From the NCBI RefSeq assembly GCF_022965805.1, contig NW_027331236.1, forward strand, positions 501,321 through 565,320: DNA of 64,000 nucleotides, read 5' to 3'. Both the position numbers and the translations under genes were made by a program. Positions within the stretch are counted from its first letter, which is position 1. Every line of letters begins with the position of its first letter. This document shows positions 32,981 through 42,825 of the stretch, in pieces. The stretch is from Primulina eburnea (lineage: Eukaryota; Streptophyta; Magnoliopsida; Lamiales; Gesneriaceae). The notes beneath the pieces are model-generated. The model was not told the DNA's origin, made no database searches, and saw only the letters and a list, made by a program, of their open reading frames with translations.

Positions 32981-33257
32981 TGTTGAAAATAAATGATTTG
33001 AATATTGAAAAGTAATAGTTGAATATTTGAATGTTGAAAATAAGAGTTGTAAAATTAGAAATTTGTGTGTGATGATGTAGGTAATGATGTATTTTATTTT
33101 TTGGATTATGTGTAATGAAACTCTATAAATAGATCTCTCATTTGTGAAGAAAATCACAATTGAGTAGAGAGAAAAATATTATAAAGTGTGTAGTTTGATA
33201 AATTTTGAGAGTTTGAGATTTTTACTTTTTACCATAAATTTTTACTTTTTCACAACA
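32981..33257 (+). repeat. Copia 3' LTR
   Basis: 277 bp. It differs from the 5' LTR by G to A in TTTGGTAAA, T to A before CCATAAATTT, and one extra T before CACAACA. Confidence 0.95.
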
Positions 33258-35756
33258 ACAATAAAATTTTCATGTACATTGGATTGAATTCTTTTTTATT
33301 TTTCTATTTCCTAAAAATTATTATATTTTAAATTACGTTCCATTTTTACATAGCAGAACTTGTACATTGTTTTACACAGATTGTACATTCAATCTAAAAT
33401 TCCTCAAGACTTCCTTCATCTGCTTGCTTGCACATATGGTAAAAAGTAGATGAAATACAAGCCGCCGCTTCGATCTCCGCCTCATCCGACGATGGGGCGG
33501 ACGCAGCACCGGTCGTCATGACAAAGTCGACGGGCTGGGGTATTTTATATCACTTTTTTGTATATATAGCATATTGTCCGTCGCCGTTAATTTTTTTTGA
33601 CATTAACCAGTGCGTTTACTGTATATTGTGTTAGAATCTACTCTAGAATAAGCTCTGCCATTTTTACGTTATCCGTTTGATGTCAGGTGTAAAAGATGGT
33701 TTTTTTTGGCGGCTGTAACACATTTTAGTTTCATATTGGAATATGCTGAATGAAAGTTAATTCTTTCACTATGCTTTCTGGAACGAATTTTGATGTTGGA
33801 TTTATGCTCATTGAGCTCATGTTTTCGCTGAATGCCTCGATAACGGACAGAATGGGATGGCCATTGTTGTCCCACAGTTTCATTCTTTTCAGAAACTAAA
33901 AACAAAATTAAGTGGAAAGACGAAAGAAACATGTGGAAAAATAAGGAAATAAAAAATGATTAAATTTAAGAAAAATATTAGAAAGGATGAATAGAAAAGA
34001 GCTTGAAAAAGTGAAGGATTTATGTCCTAGAAAGATAGAGATCGTGATAATTTGTCTTATCAGAAATGGTATTAAATATGGTAAACTTGATTGTTGATCT
34101 TTCATTAACTTTAATACTTCTTAAGATGATATAACTTATAGGTTTGTTCCTCTTTATCATGTCCTCAAGAGTCACTAACGATGCTTTTATGGCATATTGT
34201 GTTGATTATTATGTACTATTGATTTATATATAACTTCGTTAAGAGATTTTGTCATTCCTTAGACAATATTCGAAGCAGGATTCATGCATATTATTATTTT
34301 TATCTTATTGTTTTTATTAAAATTGCTATTTTTATCGTTAAATTGTACTAAATAAATCATTGATATACAGTTTCAACTTATAAATGCTTTAATAGCTTTT
34401 CGAAATTAGTCAAATTTGTTAATTTATAAATTTTTCAAAAACTGTATGAATCACCCGTGACCACTTGTTCATATTGCTATGAAACTTTAATGTTTGTAAT
34501 CACGCTGACCACAAGGAATTTTCCTGCAAACCATCAACCATGATAGGGCTCACTCAGATTGAAAGATGGTGCATTTTAGTTGATTTATGAATTATCATAG
34601 CTGTCCCTGCTGCTAAATTACAGAGAGCTAAAAAAATCTTCTTTTTTTTTAATTAGTTATGAAAGCTCAGGTTTCAACTCCATAGGCCATAACATGGAAA
34701 CATAAATTTGTGTCCTCTTCAAACTTCCAATACCAGGCAGTCGCCCCCTGAAGCCAAAAAACTGTCATTTTGCGTGTGTTTTTCTGAAATCATGTTTTTG
34801 CCCCCTAATTCTTTTGATTTGTCCCCATCTTGCTAGCTCGCCCTCCCTTTTACTGGAAATCCTAGTTCCACTCCTGCCTATACAATATACCTTTTGACAA
34901 AATGCTGATTTTGCATACAGTCATAGATTCTACAAACTTTGTTGCTAAGAACGAACATGTCATGTGCGAAAATATGTAGATTACACAAATCTGCATGTAC
35001 ATTGACAAAAAAAATTGTCTATCTATTTTTGGAGAGCTAATTGTAAATGTCAACTTTGAATTTTCATGAAAAATATTCAATCTAATGTTGGATTTTTTTG
35101 TCAAAACATGATAAAAAAGATTTGAACAATAAAGCAACAATAATTGTAACATTATTTCCTGGACTCAATCAAGGTTCACAAAATCCTAGGTGTTCTCGTA
35201 ATCTTATTTACTATAAATCCTAATGCAATCCAACATGTATTTAGCAGAAACCAAGCAGCTTTAAAATGCAACTATCCAGTTATATGTGTCCAAATTCAGA
35301 GAAAATTATGGCTAACCAGGGCTTTGAGTAAGATAAAGCCAAAATTTCCAGTCCTTCCTCTTTTCAATTTTCTAACACTATTTGAACAATCATAAAGCAA
35401 CAATAATCATAACGCCGTTTCCTAAACTTAATCAAGGTTCACAAAATCCTAAATGTTCTTGTAATCTTATCACAAATTCTATTGCCATCAAATCTGTAAT
35501 TAGGAGAAAAGCATTAAATGTAATTGTCCAATTATATGTGTCCAAATTCATTGAAAACTATGGCTAACCATGGTTACAATTCTAACTAACCAGAGCTTTC
35601 AAATTTTCCAGTCTCTTTAAGATTTCTCTGTCAGTTTATATATCTCTTCCCAGGGATTAGACATTTTTGCTGCCCTTTGATTTCCAGAAAACACCAAAAA
35701 TCATTTCTTGTGCTCCACTTTCTGCAACTCTATTTATCTGTGTGCTAAAAGCATCA
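33258..35756 (+). other. Upstream region of duplicated gene A
   Basis: Aligns over its whole length, with many indels, to 45831-48247 upstream of gene B. A GC-rich patch at 33462-33540 is shared but lacks about 65 bp present in B at 46083-46140. A minus-strand frame of about 80 codons (33669-33932) is also partly open in B. It might be an exon of an unrecognised gene, but there is no support beyond conservation. The promoter and 5' UTR of gene A should be at 35600-35756, where the two copies are very similar. Confidence 0.5.
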
Positions 35757-38016
35757 ATGGAAAGAGGCGATTTTGTATGTATTTATGTGATTTTCTTCAT
35801 GCACATCTTCATTATTTGACTACTGTTTGAATCTATACATAACTACATCCAACCTTTTACTGGATATAATTGGATGTATGTCAGCTTACTCGGGGAATCT
35901 AGGGTTTTGGTTAGATCAATTCATTACTGATTTTTATGTGTATTACATATATGCCCATCTTTTCTGTGTAGGGAGCCTTCATATCATTACATCAGGTGTT
36001 TCTCATTTGAATTTTGCGCAAGATTTTATTGTTTTTTGGTCTCTTTCACTCAAGTGTCATTTTGAATAACTCGTGGGGTTTATTCTTAATTATTGTTTTT
36101 TTTTGTGGGTTTTCTCCAATTATTGTGTGTTACTGGCTAATATTAAGATACATTTGATGATCTGAAGCATTGACTAGTAGTCATAAATCTTTTGTTTTCT
36201 TTTTGGCTTTGGAAGGTGCGGAAGCAGGTGACTACTGTTTTGGGCTTCTGGTAACAAAAATAATGTTTAAAATTGTGTTCACAAATCTGGCTTTTTGTGT
36301 ACTCTGGTATTAGGGATGAATGTGCTCTGTGCTTTTTTATGGTTGATTTGATTTGACAAAATTTTGATGAAGATCATGTTTTTTTGTTTAGCTTTAGCAA
36401 TGCATGAGAATTAGATCTGGTTAGGATTTTTGCGCCAATTCTATTCGCAGATTTCAAAAGTTGGGTAACTTTTATATTCTGAAGTGGTTTGGTTTGGATC
36501 TTAAATATTTCGTTAATTTAATTTTCCGTTAATTAATTTATTGTTGTTGCCTTATTATAAATGCTGTTGTGATGTTTCCGTACGATTCATTGAATGTCGT
36601 TTGCTGGAGATGGACTGACATGATGAATTAAATCACAACTTCAAAGACATAATAGGAAATGAAATCCCACGTAGCAATGGTGCATGTATTTGGTGTTATG
36701 TTACTTTTTGAAACATAAGTCTTTCTTTCATTCTTTCGTCGCATATCTTAGGTCATGGTTCTACTTCCCCATATCTTTTTCTCTCTCCTTTTATCTGTTT
36801 TTCTTTTCTAGAAGTTGGCTATCAAGTTTTTTGGTTTTCGCATTTGTAATCATATGTTTAGGGATCCTAAGATTGACATTGTTGTCTGTCATGTTTTTCA
36901 TCCAATGACTTCCATGAGTTCCCTTGATCCCTGTACCAACTTATGCAGCCAGGGACTCTGACAAAGGGCGCCAGTTTTCCAGGTGATCCTACAATGAATT
37001 ACCCATATTGTCTGACACCTGGAACCAGCACCGAGATCATTCGCAATCACCCAAGTGCCTCTGCAAACACGACTGATTCATGGTACTGTCATACTTAAAA
37101 AATATCCCATTTATTAGTTATTTCTTTGTGGGTTATACTCAATTACTGTATATGAATCAATGATGAGATCCATTTGATGATCTGAAGACAATTTGTTCCC
37201 TTTTAGCTTCGGAAGGTAGAATAGGGTGATTAAGAGATTGTGCTGCATATAACCAAAAAAACCCCAAAAGATGTAGTTTTCTCAGATGAATATAATGTCT
37301 AAACCCTAAACTCTCGACGCCTAATGAAAATTTATTCCCCATGTGGTTTTTCTTTGTGTTACTTCTTGAAACCTAGTATTTTTCTCATTGCTTTTTCCAT
37401 AAGCAAAAGTTCGTCATCGAATGGCAGATTCTCTGTCGATCTTCATGTCCGATTTGAATATTCATTAACATTAATCTACGTTGTGGGACTGTTTTTCTCT
37501 TGAATGATTGTTCAGTTGTAGAAGTTGGTAATCTAGTTCATTGGTGATTCATAACCAATTTTTTTTTTGCAATGATAAGATTGACATTGCTGACTTCTCT
37601 TCCTAATTTTTAGTGCCAGGGATACTTCTTGTGATCCCCCACGTCAATCTCTATCACTGCCTACTGCAGCGGCTGGTGCTGATTTACACAATGTCTTGCC
37701 CCTTCATACTCAGAATCAAACACATACCAGCATCATCTTATGCCTTCCTGCTCAACAGAATACCTCCTCTTTCACTAGGAGGATTGATGCAGCCTCAGTC
37801 TTCCGTGCTGACACTGGTGGCAAAGAAGGAGAAAAGACGAACAAAAGGAGGAGGGCCGGGAGTAAGAGGGTGATACCATGTGAAATTTCTGTTGGTAACA
37901 AAGTTCCTTTACAGAGTAACATTCCCGTAAGGCCCAAGGAGTTGACTTGGAATGAAACTCGCCGTATGCTGATGGATAAGGCCAGGACAGAAGTCACTCG
38001 ATATCTCGGTGATTAG
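35757..38016 (+). CDS. Unrecognised small protein gene, duplicate copy A
   Basis: Proposed exons are 35757-35774 (MERGDF), 36949-37082 and 37614-38016 (stop TAG), all with GT-AG borders, giving about 184 residues. Copy B (48248-51155) has the same first exon, a second exon of identical length (134 nt) and no indel, and a shorter last exon. Exon 2 encodes PTMNYPYCLTPGTSTEIIRN; the last exon is Ser/Pro/Lys-rich and ends WNETRRMLMDKARTEVTRYL, the best-conserved block. Introns have many indels between copies while these exons do not shift frame, which argues for coding. A possible extra exon at about 36218-36252 is conserved but is not a multiple of three, so I left it out. No known domain recognised; basic residues near 37840 could be a nuclear signal. 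Confidence 0.55.
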
Positions 38017-39823
38017 TTTTTGGCTTCGTAGAACTTTGAATATCATGTTGTTTGCACAGTTTTTCTGCACCTGATTCTTCTTTATGCCCTCACCAAATTT
38101 ATGCTATCTTGTAATACTCTCTATGGCCTGTGTGGTGCATAATCCATAATTCTTTCTTGCATGTCCAATAGAATCAGCTTCTTTGGTTAAATCGATTTCA
38201 ATTGCACCCTACCAGTATTTAAGAAAATGAAAACAAATTGTATTGTTGAATATTTTATGGGAAATTGGGATGCCTTTTTCTCTTGTAATTTATGGATTCG
38301 AGTCATCGTTTTAGATATTACTAAATTAGATTTTTTTTTTAAAAAAATATTTGAATTAATTTTTTTTAATCACAAATAATTACAATTTTATATGTGTAAG
38401 TAATGTTATATGTATTTGTCAAGGGTAAAATAGCTATAGTTGGATGATCTATATGTGTACTGTTAAGATTGGAACTTGGATCTAACTCAACTCCAAAAGC
38501 TAGCTCAAAGACGAAGGATTGTCCAATTCCATATATACCACTCAAAGGTTATTTATCCAACCGATGTGGGACAATTAACATGTACAAACACCTCAACAAG
38601 TTGTTTTTAGTAAATGCTTAGTTCACATATCGTGACACAAAGTATGAAATATACTTCAAGAGTGGATATTAAGTTGCTATACTATCATATTACAAAATTT
38701 ATCAAGAACATAAAATAGTTGTAACGTTATAGCAAATAATACTTTATATTTTAAACGATAATTTTATCTGACATTATAATCCTAACAATTAGTATAATAG
38801 ACAATGTTCTTTGTATATTTTTTTTCCTTCAAAATATGTAAAAAAAATGCATGGATTTGATATCTTTTTGAAATATTACCAATGTTTCGACAAAAAAGAA
38901 ATACAATAATTGGAAAGTTTGTATGTACAATTCAATTACTTAGGGTCGAATAACCAATTTTTTTTTTTTTTTTACAAGTAAATGTATAGACAACAAAGTA
39001 AAAATATTTATTACAAACATAAGTAACAATATTGTGATGAGATAATAAAGATTTGTAATAGGAGCGAATGTGTGTGTGCGCGCGCGAGAGTCACTATTAA
39101 TAATATTTTTTTAGTGAAATCATTTTCATAGTTCCACCATTGTCCTCTTTTACATTTTCATGAAAATTTAAAAACAATAGGAATCAAATAAAAATCAACA
39201 CAAAATAACTACCCAAAATTTATAAACTAATTTATTTCTAGTTTTATTTAATATAAATTATTAAATATTTTATAAATCAAATATATGTGAATTTATATGC
39301 AATATAATATACTATGCACATGCGTGATTATGAACGATAGACAAATAGTCGACGACTTATATTAATTTTTTAAATTAATATACAATTATTTCGTGTATTT
39401 AATTATAGGGAAAATTACAATTATGATAGAATATATTTACTTTTTCACGAGTTTGGTCATTTATAATATAAAATATCAACTTTAGTCTACTATCTCTCAA
39501 GTTTTGATAATTTTAATTTTTTAGTTGAAAGTGCTGATGAGGTACTATATACGTAAGCGTCATGTCAGTAATGCATAGATATTTCATCAGCGTCATGCCA
39601 AAAAAGAACTAAAATTGCTAAAAAAAAAACAAATATAACAGACTAAATTGAAATTTGACAATATATAGAACCAAAATTATAAAAAACAAACATACATTAT
39701 AAAAAATTTGAAAATTTCCCATTATATTACTTTTTTCTATATAATTAAACTTAAATTGATTAAACATAAGAAAATCACGGAGGTTGAAATATATTACCTT
39801 TTTTAAAATGTTAGATTTTTCAT
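38017..39823. other. 3' flank of gene A, end of duplication, repeats
   Basis: Homology to 51156-52010 continues to about 39070. No gene is seen. 38459-38600 contains GATGTGGGACAATTAACA and GAGTTAGATCC-type sequence on the minus strand, which is common in short LTR-like (TRIM/SMART) repeats of plants. A short TG/CG/GA simple repeat lies at 39068-39091. Confidence 0.4.
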
Positions 39824-40037
39824 AGGTATAAATTCATGCTAGTCTTTTTTAGGAAATATATTTACGTACATTACTGCTTTTCAAACAACATGGCGTTTCA
39901 TTGAAGATGCCTAAGCACGAGTTCTATTTGTTAAATTATTTTGGGATGCTAGTATGAATTTATACCTAAGCACGATTTCTATTTTAGCATCCTAAACAAA
40001 ATGGCGTTTCATTGAAGAAGCCTAAGCACGAGTTCTT
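39824..40037. repeat. Composite of direct and inverted repeats
   Basis: ATGGCGTTTCATTGAAGATG at 39890 recurs at 40001 with the following CCTAAGCACGAGTTCT, giving a direct repeat of about 37 bp with one or two changes. AGGTATAAATTCATGCTAG (39825) is inverted at about 39950-39967. A third partial copy CCTAAGCACGATTTCT lies at 39965. No gene. Confidence 0.75.
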
Positions 40038-40490
40038 ATAGATATAGAAAAGTAATCAAATTTTATTTGGTTATAATGGATTAAAAAATGAAATTGCTTA
40101 TTATTTAGATTTTTTTTTAGAACAAACAGACACGATGGAAAGTATCTTTTTCTTTTCTTCACAAACGCAGGCGAGCAAAAAATAATTTACACCCGAGAGT
40201 GAATTTGGGATGCTAAAATTACCATTGACTTATGTTCATTGAAATCTAACAACAAGAAATAATCTACAATTACACTTGAGAATGAATTATGTTTTTTTAG
40301 AGTAAGTTTCAAAAGCTTGGTTAATTATAATTATTTTTATGTGAGTATACAAGTTTAAGGCTTGTATTTTTACTTTACTTTTATATGTTAAATAAATTAA
40401 GATTGAAATATCGAGTGTAATCTAAATTTTAGTTACTACTACATTGTGAAGGTTCTTCTCCTCGGTGGTGTTCAGTTTGTGATTTCGACT
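40038..40490. other. AT-rich, no gene seen
   Basis: No repeat ends or reading frames that can be supported. Confidence 0.4.
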
Positions 40491-40706
40491 ATGGATGCTA
40501 AGGAAATTGGAAAGAGGGTGGCTGTCTCGAAGCTATCCTCAAACATGAATGATGACTCAGTAGTTACCTCGGCGGAGTTGGTGAATGCTGGACAACGAAG
40601 GCTTGAATCTTGTCCGGTGGTTAAGGTACTTTCTCCTAAAGCTGTGGAGAAATATTTAAGAACCAGATGCCGCGTTTCTTCAGGCAAAGAAAGCAGTAAA
40701 TATTGA
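40491..40706 (+). CDS. Small ORF, unrecognised, possibly from an LTR retrotransposon
   Basis: From ATG 40491 the frame encodes 71 residues (MDAKEIGKRVAVSKLSSNMN and PVVKVLSPKAVEKYLRTRCR). It is GC-richer than its surroundings and Lys/Arg/Ser-rich. No domain recognised. The DNA that follows (40707-42290) looks like a degenerate LTR or leader, so this may be a fragment of a retrotransposon frame rather than a host gene. Confidence 0.3.
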   Translation: MDAKEIGKRVAVSKLSSNMNDDSVVTSAELVNAGQRRLESCPVVKVLSPKAVEKYLRTRCRVSSGKESSKY

Positions 40707-42295
40707 GGTCACGTGAAGAACAAGGAAAATAGGGGTCAAGGATTTTCTCTCCGATTTTCTTCACGACTTTAGTACCTTTCTTCTCTTTATTTATTTTTTA
40801 TGGAGATTGTAAACCGAGCCATACTTGGCTAATTTTCTAGTCTGATTTAAGGGTTGTTTTTACTGTTTAATTTATCACTGTGAGGTATTCGTTCTTAGAT
40901 TTAATATTTTTGTTATTCCAAGTATTTGTTGATTTATGATTTAATTCTATGAATATTGTATATCGTTTAATCTGACAATTTAATTCGATGTATGATTTTC
41001 TATTGCTAACTATGCATTCAGTGATCCATAATTGGTATGAATGATTGGTACACGAGTAGTATAGATTAGATGTGTTTTGCTGTCATAATATATTTAATCT
41101 AAATAAATCAACGAAATTGGATTTTTCAATTGCAGCTATCTCGATTGTTAGATTTCAAAATTAACTGTTTTCACAGATCTAAAAGCTATCGTTAATTAAT
41201 ATGAAACGCTATCGTGCTCAGTTGGTTATTGATAAGTTTTGACGGGATGCATGGTTCGGTCAATTAAATTAGGAAAACACAAGAATTTTAGCGGCTATCC
41301 CTAGAGGTGGGCAACGGTCGGTTCGGTCCGGTTTTACTCTACAATGGTTCGGTTTTTCAGTTTTCGGTTTTGAATATCTCTAGTCCAAAACCGAACCATT
41401 TTATTACGGTTCGGTTCGGGTTTTTTGTAGTACGGTTCGGTTTATACGGTCGGTTATATACGGTTAGCTAAAATTTATTACAAAATAAAATTACACGTCA
41501 CTTTATGCCTTTAAAATCTAAATCATAGTATTTTTCAAACATTTAATTTGTGAGACTTAATTTTTTATGTAAAAAATAAAGAAATATATACAGAAAAGAA
41601 AAGAAAACATCGACTGGTGAATGATGAGAAAGAAGAAAAAACGATCGGATTGAAAATTGAGAGTTAATGATACTAGGTTCTTAAATTTTAATAGGTCTAT
41701 TATACATAAAAAGCCTTATACTAAACAATAATATGACCCATTATACATAAAAACCTTATAATTAACAATAATATGGCCGGTTCGATTTTTCGGTTTTTTC
41801 GGGGATTAAAACCGAAAACCAAACCGAAAAACCGAATTTCGTAATTTTTAAAACCATAACCGACCGAAAAACCGATAAAACCGAACCATTTAAACCGAAT
41901 TATTCGGTTCGGTCGGTTTTTTCGGTTTTTCGGGTTTTATGCCCACCCCTAGCTATCCCTATAATTTTAAGGTTAATTGCTTGGAACAACTTGAATAAAT
42001 TATTTGTTAGCTGATGAACAGTGATATAATTAAATAGTAGAACTCTTTTGAATCATATTTTTCTCGTATTAAATTCTTCATTTTATTCTAGTTGATTAAC
42101 TATCATTTAAATTTATTGTTTTCAATCCTTGAAGAAATTTAGTTTATCATTTTATTAAATTAATATCCCAAAATCCCCCCTTTATTTATATTTTACTAGA
42201 AAGAAATAAATCTCCCGTTCCCTGTGGATTCGACCTGGCTCATCATTATACTAAATTTATTTAGAGAGTAGGAATTTAATTTTGGTGGGTCAACG
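40707..42295 (+). mobile_element. Degenerate LTR-like sequence interrupted by a hAT MITE
   Basis: Contains the string CCCTGTGGATTCGACCTGG near 42220, which I associate with the U5/leader region of several plant LTR elements, and TTTTGACGGGATGCATGGTT near 41236. No paired LTR or ends were found. The hAT MITE at 41302-41951 is inserted in it; joining its flanks restores a continuous GCTATCCCTATAATTTT. Confidence 0.4.
41302..41951. mobile_element. hAT-type MITE, 650 bp
   Basis: Ends TAGAGGTGGGCAAC and TGCCCACCCCTA are inverted copies. The 8-bp duplication GCTATCCC is perfect (41294-41301 and 41952-41959). The subterminal regions are dense in CGGTTCGGT and its complement AACCGAACC, giving potential for long-range pairing. 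No transposase. Confidence 0.9.
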
Positions 42296-42308
42296 ACAGC
42301 ACACCAGC

Positions 42309-42824
42309 CGTTGCAAAGACCTGCAAGTACGTTAGCGTCGTGTTTGTCATCATCAGAAAAGCTTCACCTCCAATCATAAAAACATTAACTCTATCATTTC
42401 TCTCCCAACCCTCACCCTCTCTCTCCCATCCGTCGTCCGTCTCCCATACACATTATCTGGTCCATCGTCATTTCACTGTCTCCCCCTTCACACATCCTAT
42501 ATGTGCAACAACTCAAACACTGAATAAAAGATTAGAAAGGACCAAGTTATTTGCAGCTAGTTCTTGGCTCGCTACGGCCCTTGCATTATTGAGGAAATGT
42601 TGCTGGATTATGCCGTTGCAAAGACTTGCAAGTACGTTAGTGTCGTTTTTGCCATAATCAGAAAAGATTCATCTCCACATCATAAAAATATGAACTCCAT
42701 CATTTCTCTCCCAATCTTCACCCTCTCTCGCCTATCTGTCGTTCGTCTCCCCATCCACATTAGTCGGTCCACCATCATTTCCCCGTCTCTTCCTTTATAC
42801 ACCCTATATGTGCACCAACTCAAG
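42309..42824 (+). repeat. Direct duplication of about 215 bp
   Basis: GCCGTTGCAAAGACCTGCAA at 42309 recurs at 42612 with one change, and similarity continues to CCTATATGTGCA(A/C)CAACTCAA. Unit offset is about 303 bp with an intervening unique 90 bp. It lies directly before env-like copy B. Confidence 0.85.
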
Positions 42825-42825
42825 C

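Larger units (their letters stand above)
27030..33257 (+). mobile_element. Complete Ty1-copia retrotransposon, 6.2 kb
   Basis: 5' LTR 27030-27305 and 3' LTR 32981-33257. A perfect 5-bp duplication ACAAT occurs at 27025-27029 and 33258-33262. The LTRs differ by two substitutions and one single-base indel by eye. Internal order is primer site, leader, gag, protease, integrase, reverse transcriptase, RNase H and polypurine tract, which is the copia order. Gag has a Gly-Arg repeat and a CCHC knuckle, as in Ale/Retrofit-type elements. The coding region has several frameshifts and stops, so this copy cannot encode a full polyprotein even though it inserted recently. Confidence 0.95.

Noticed and set aside
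33669..33932. Minus-strand frame partly conserved at 46272-46508
   Set aside because: Both lie in homologous upstream noncoding DNA of the duplication. The frames differ in length and are frameshifted relative to each other, so conservation alone does not show coding.
36218..36252. Candidate extra exon in gene A (and 48713-48747 in B)
   Set aside because: Splice-like borders and similarity exist, but the length of 35 nt breaks the reading frame of the following exon in both copies.
39541..39660. Possible short gene or regulatory site near GGTACTATATACGTAAGCGTC
   Set aside because: No frame, repeat boundary or conserved partner was found.
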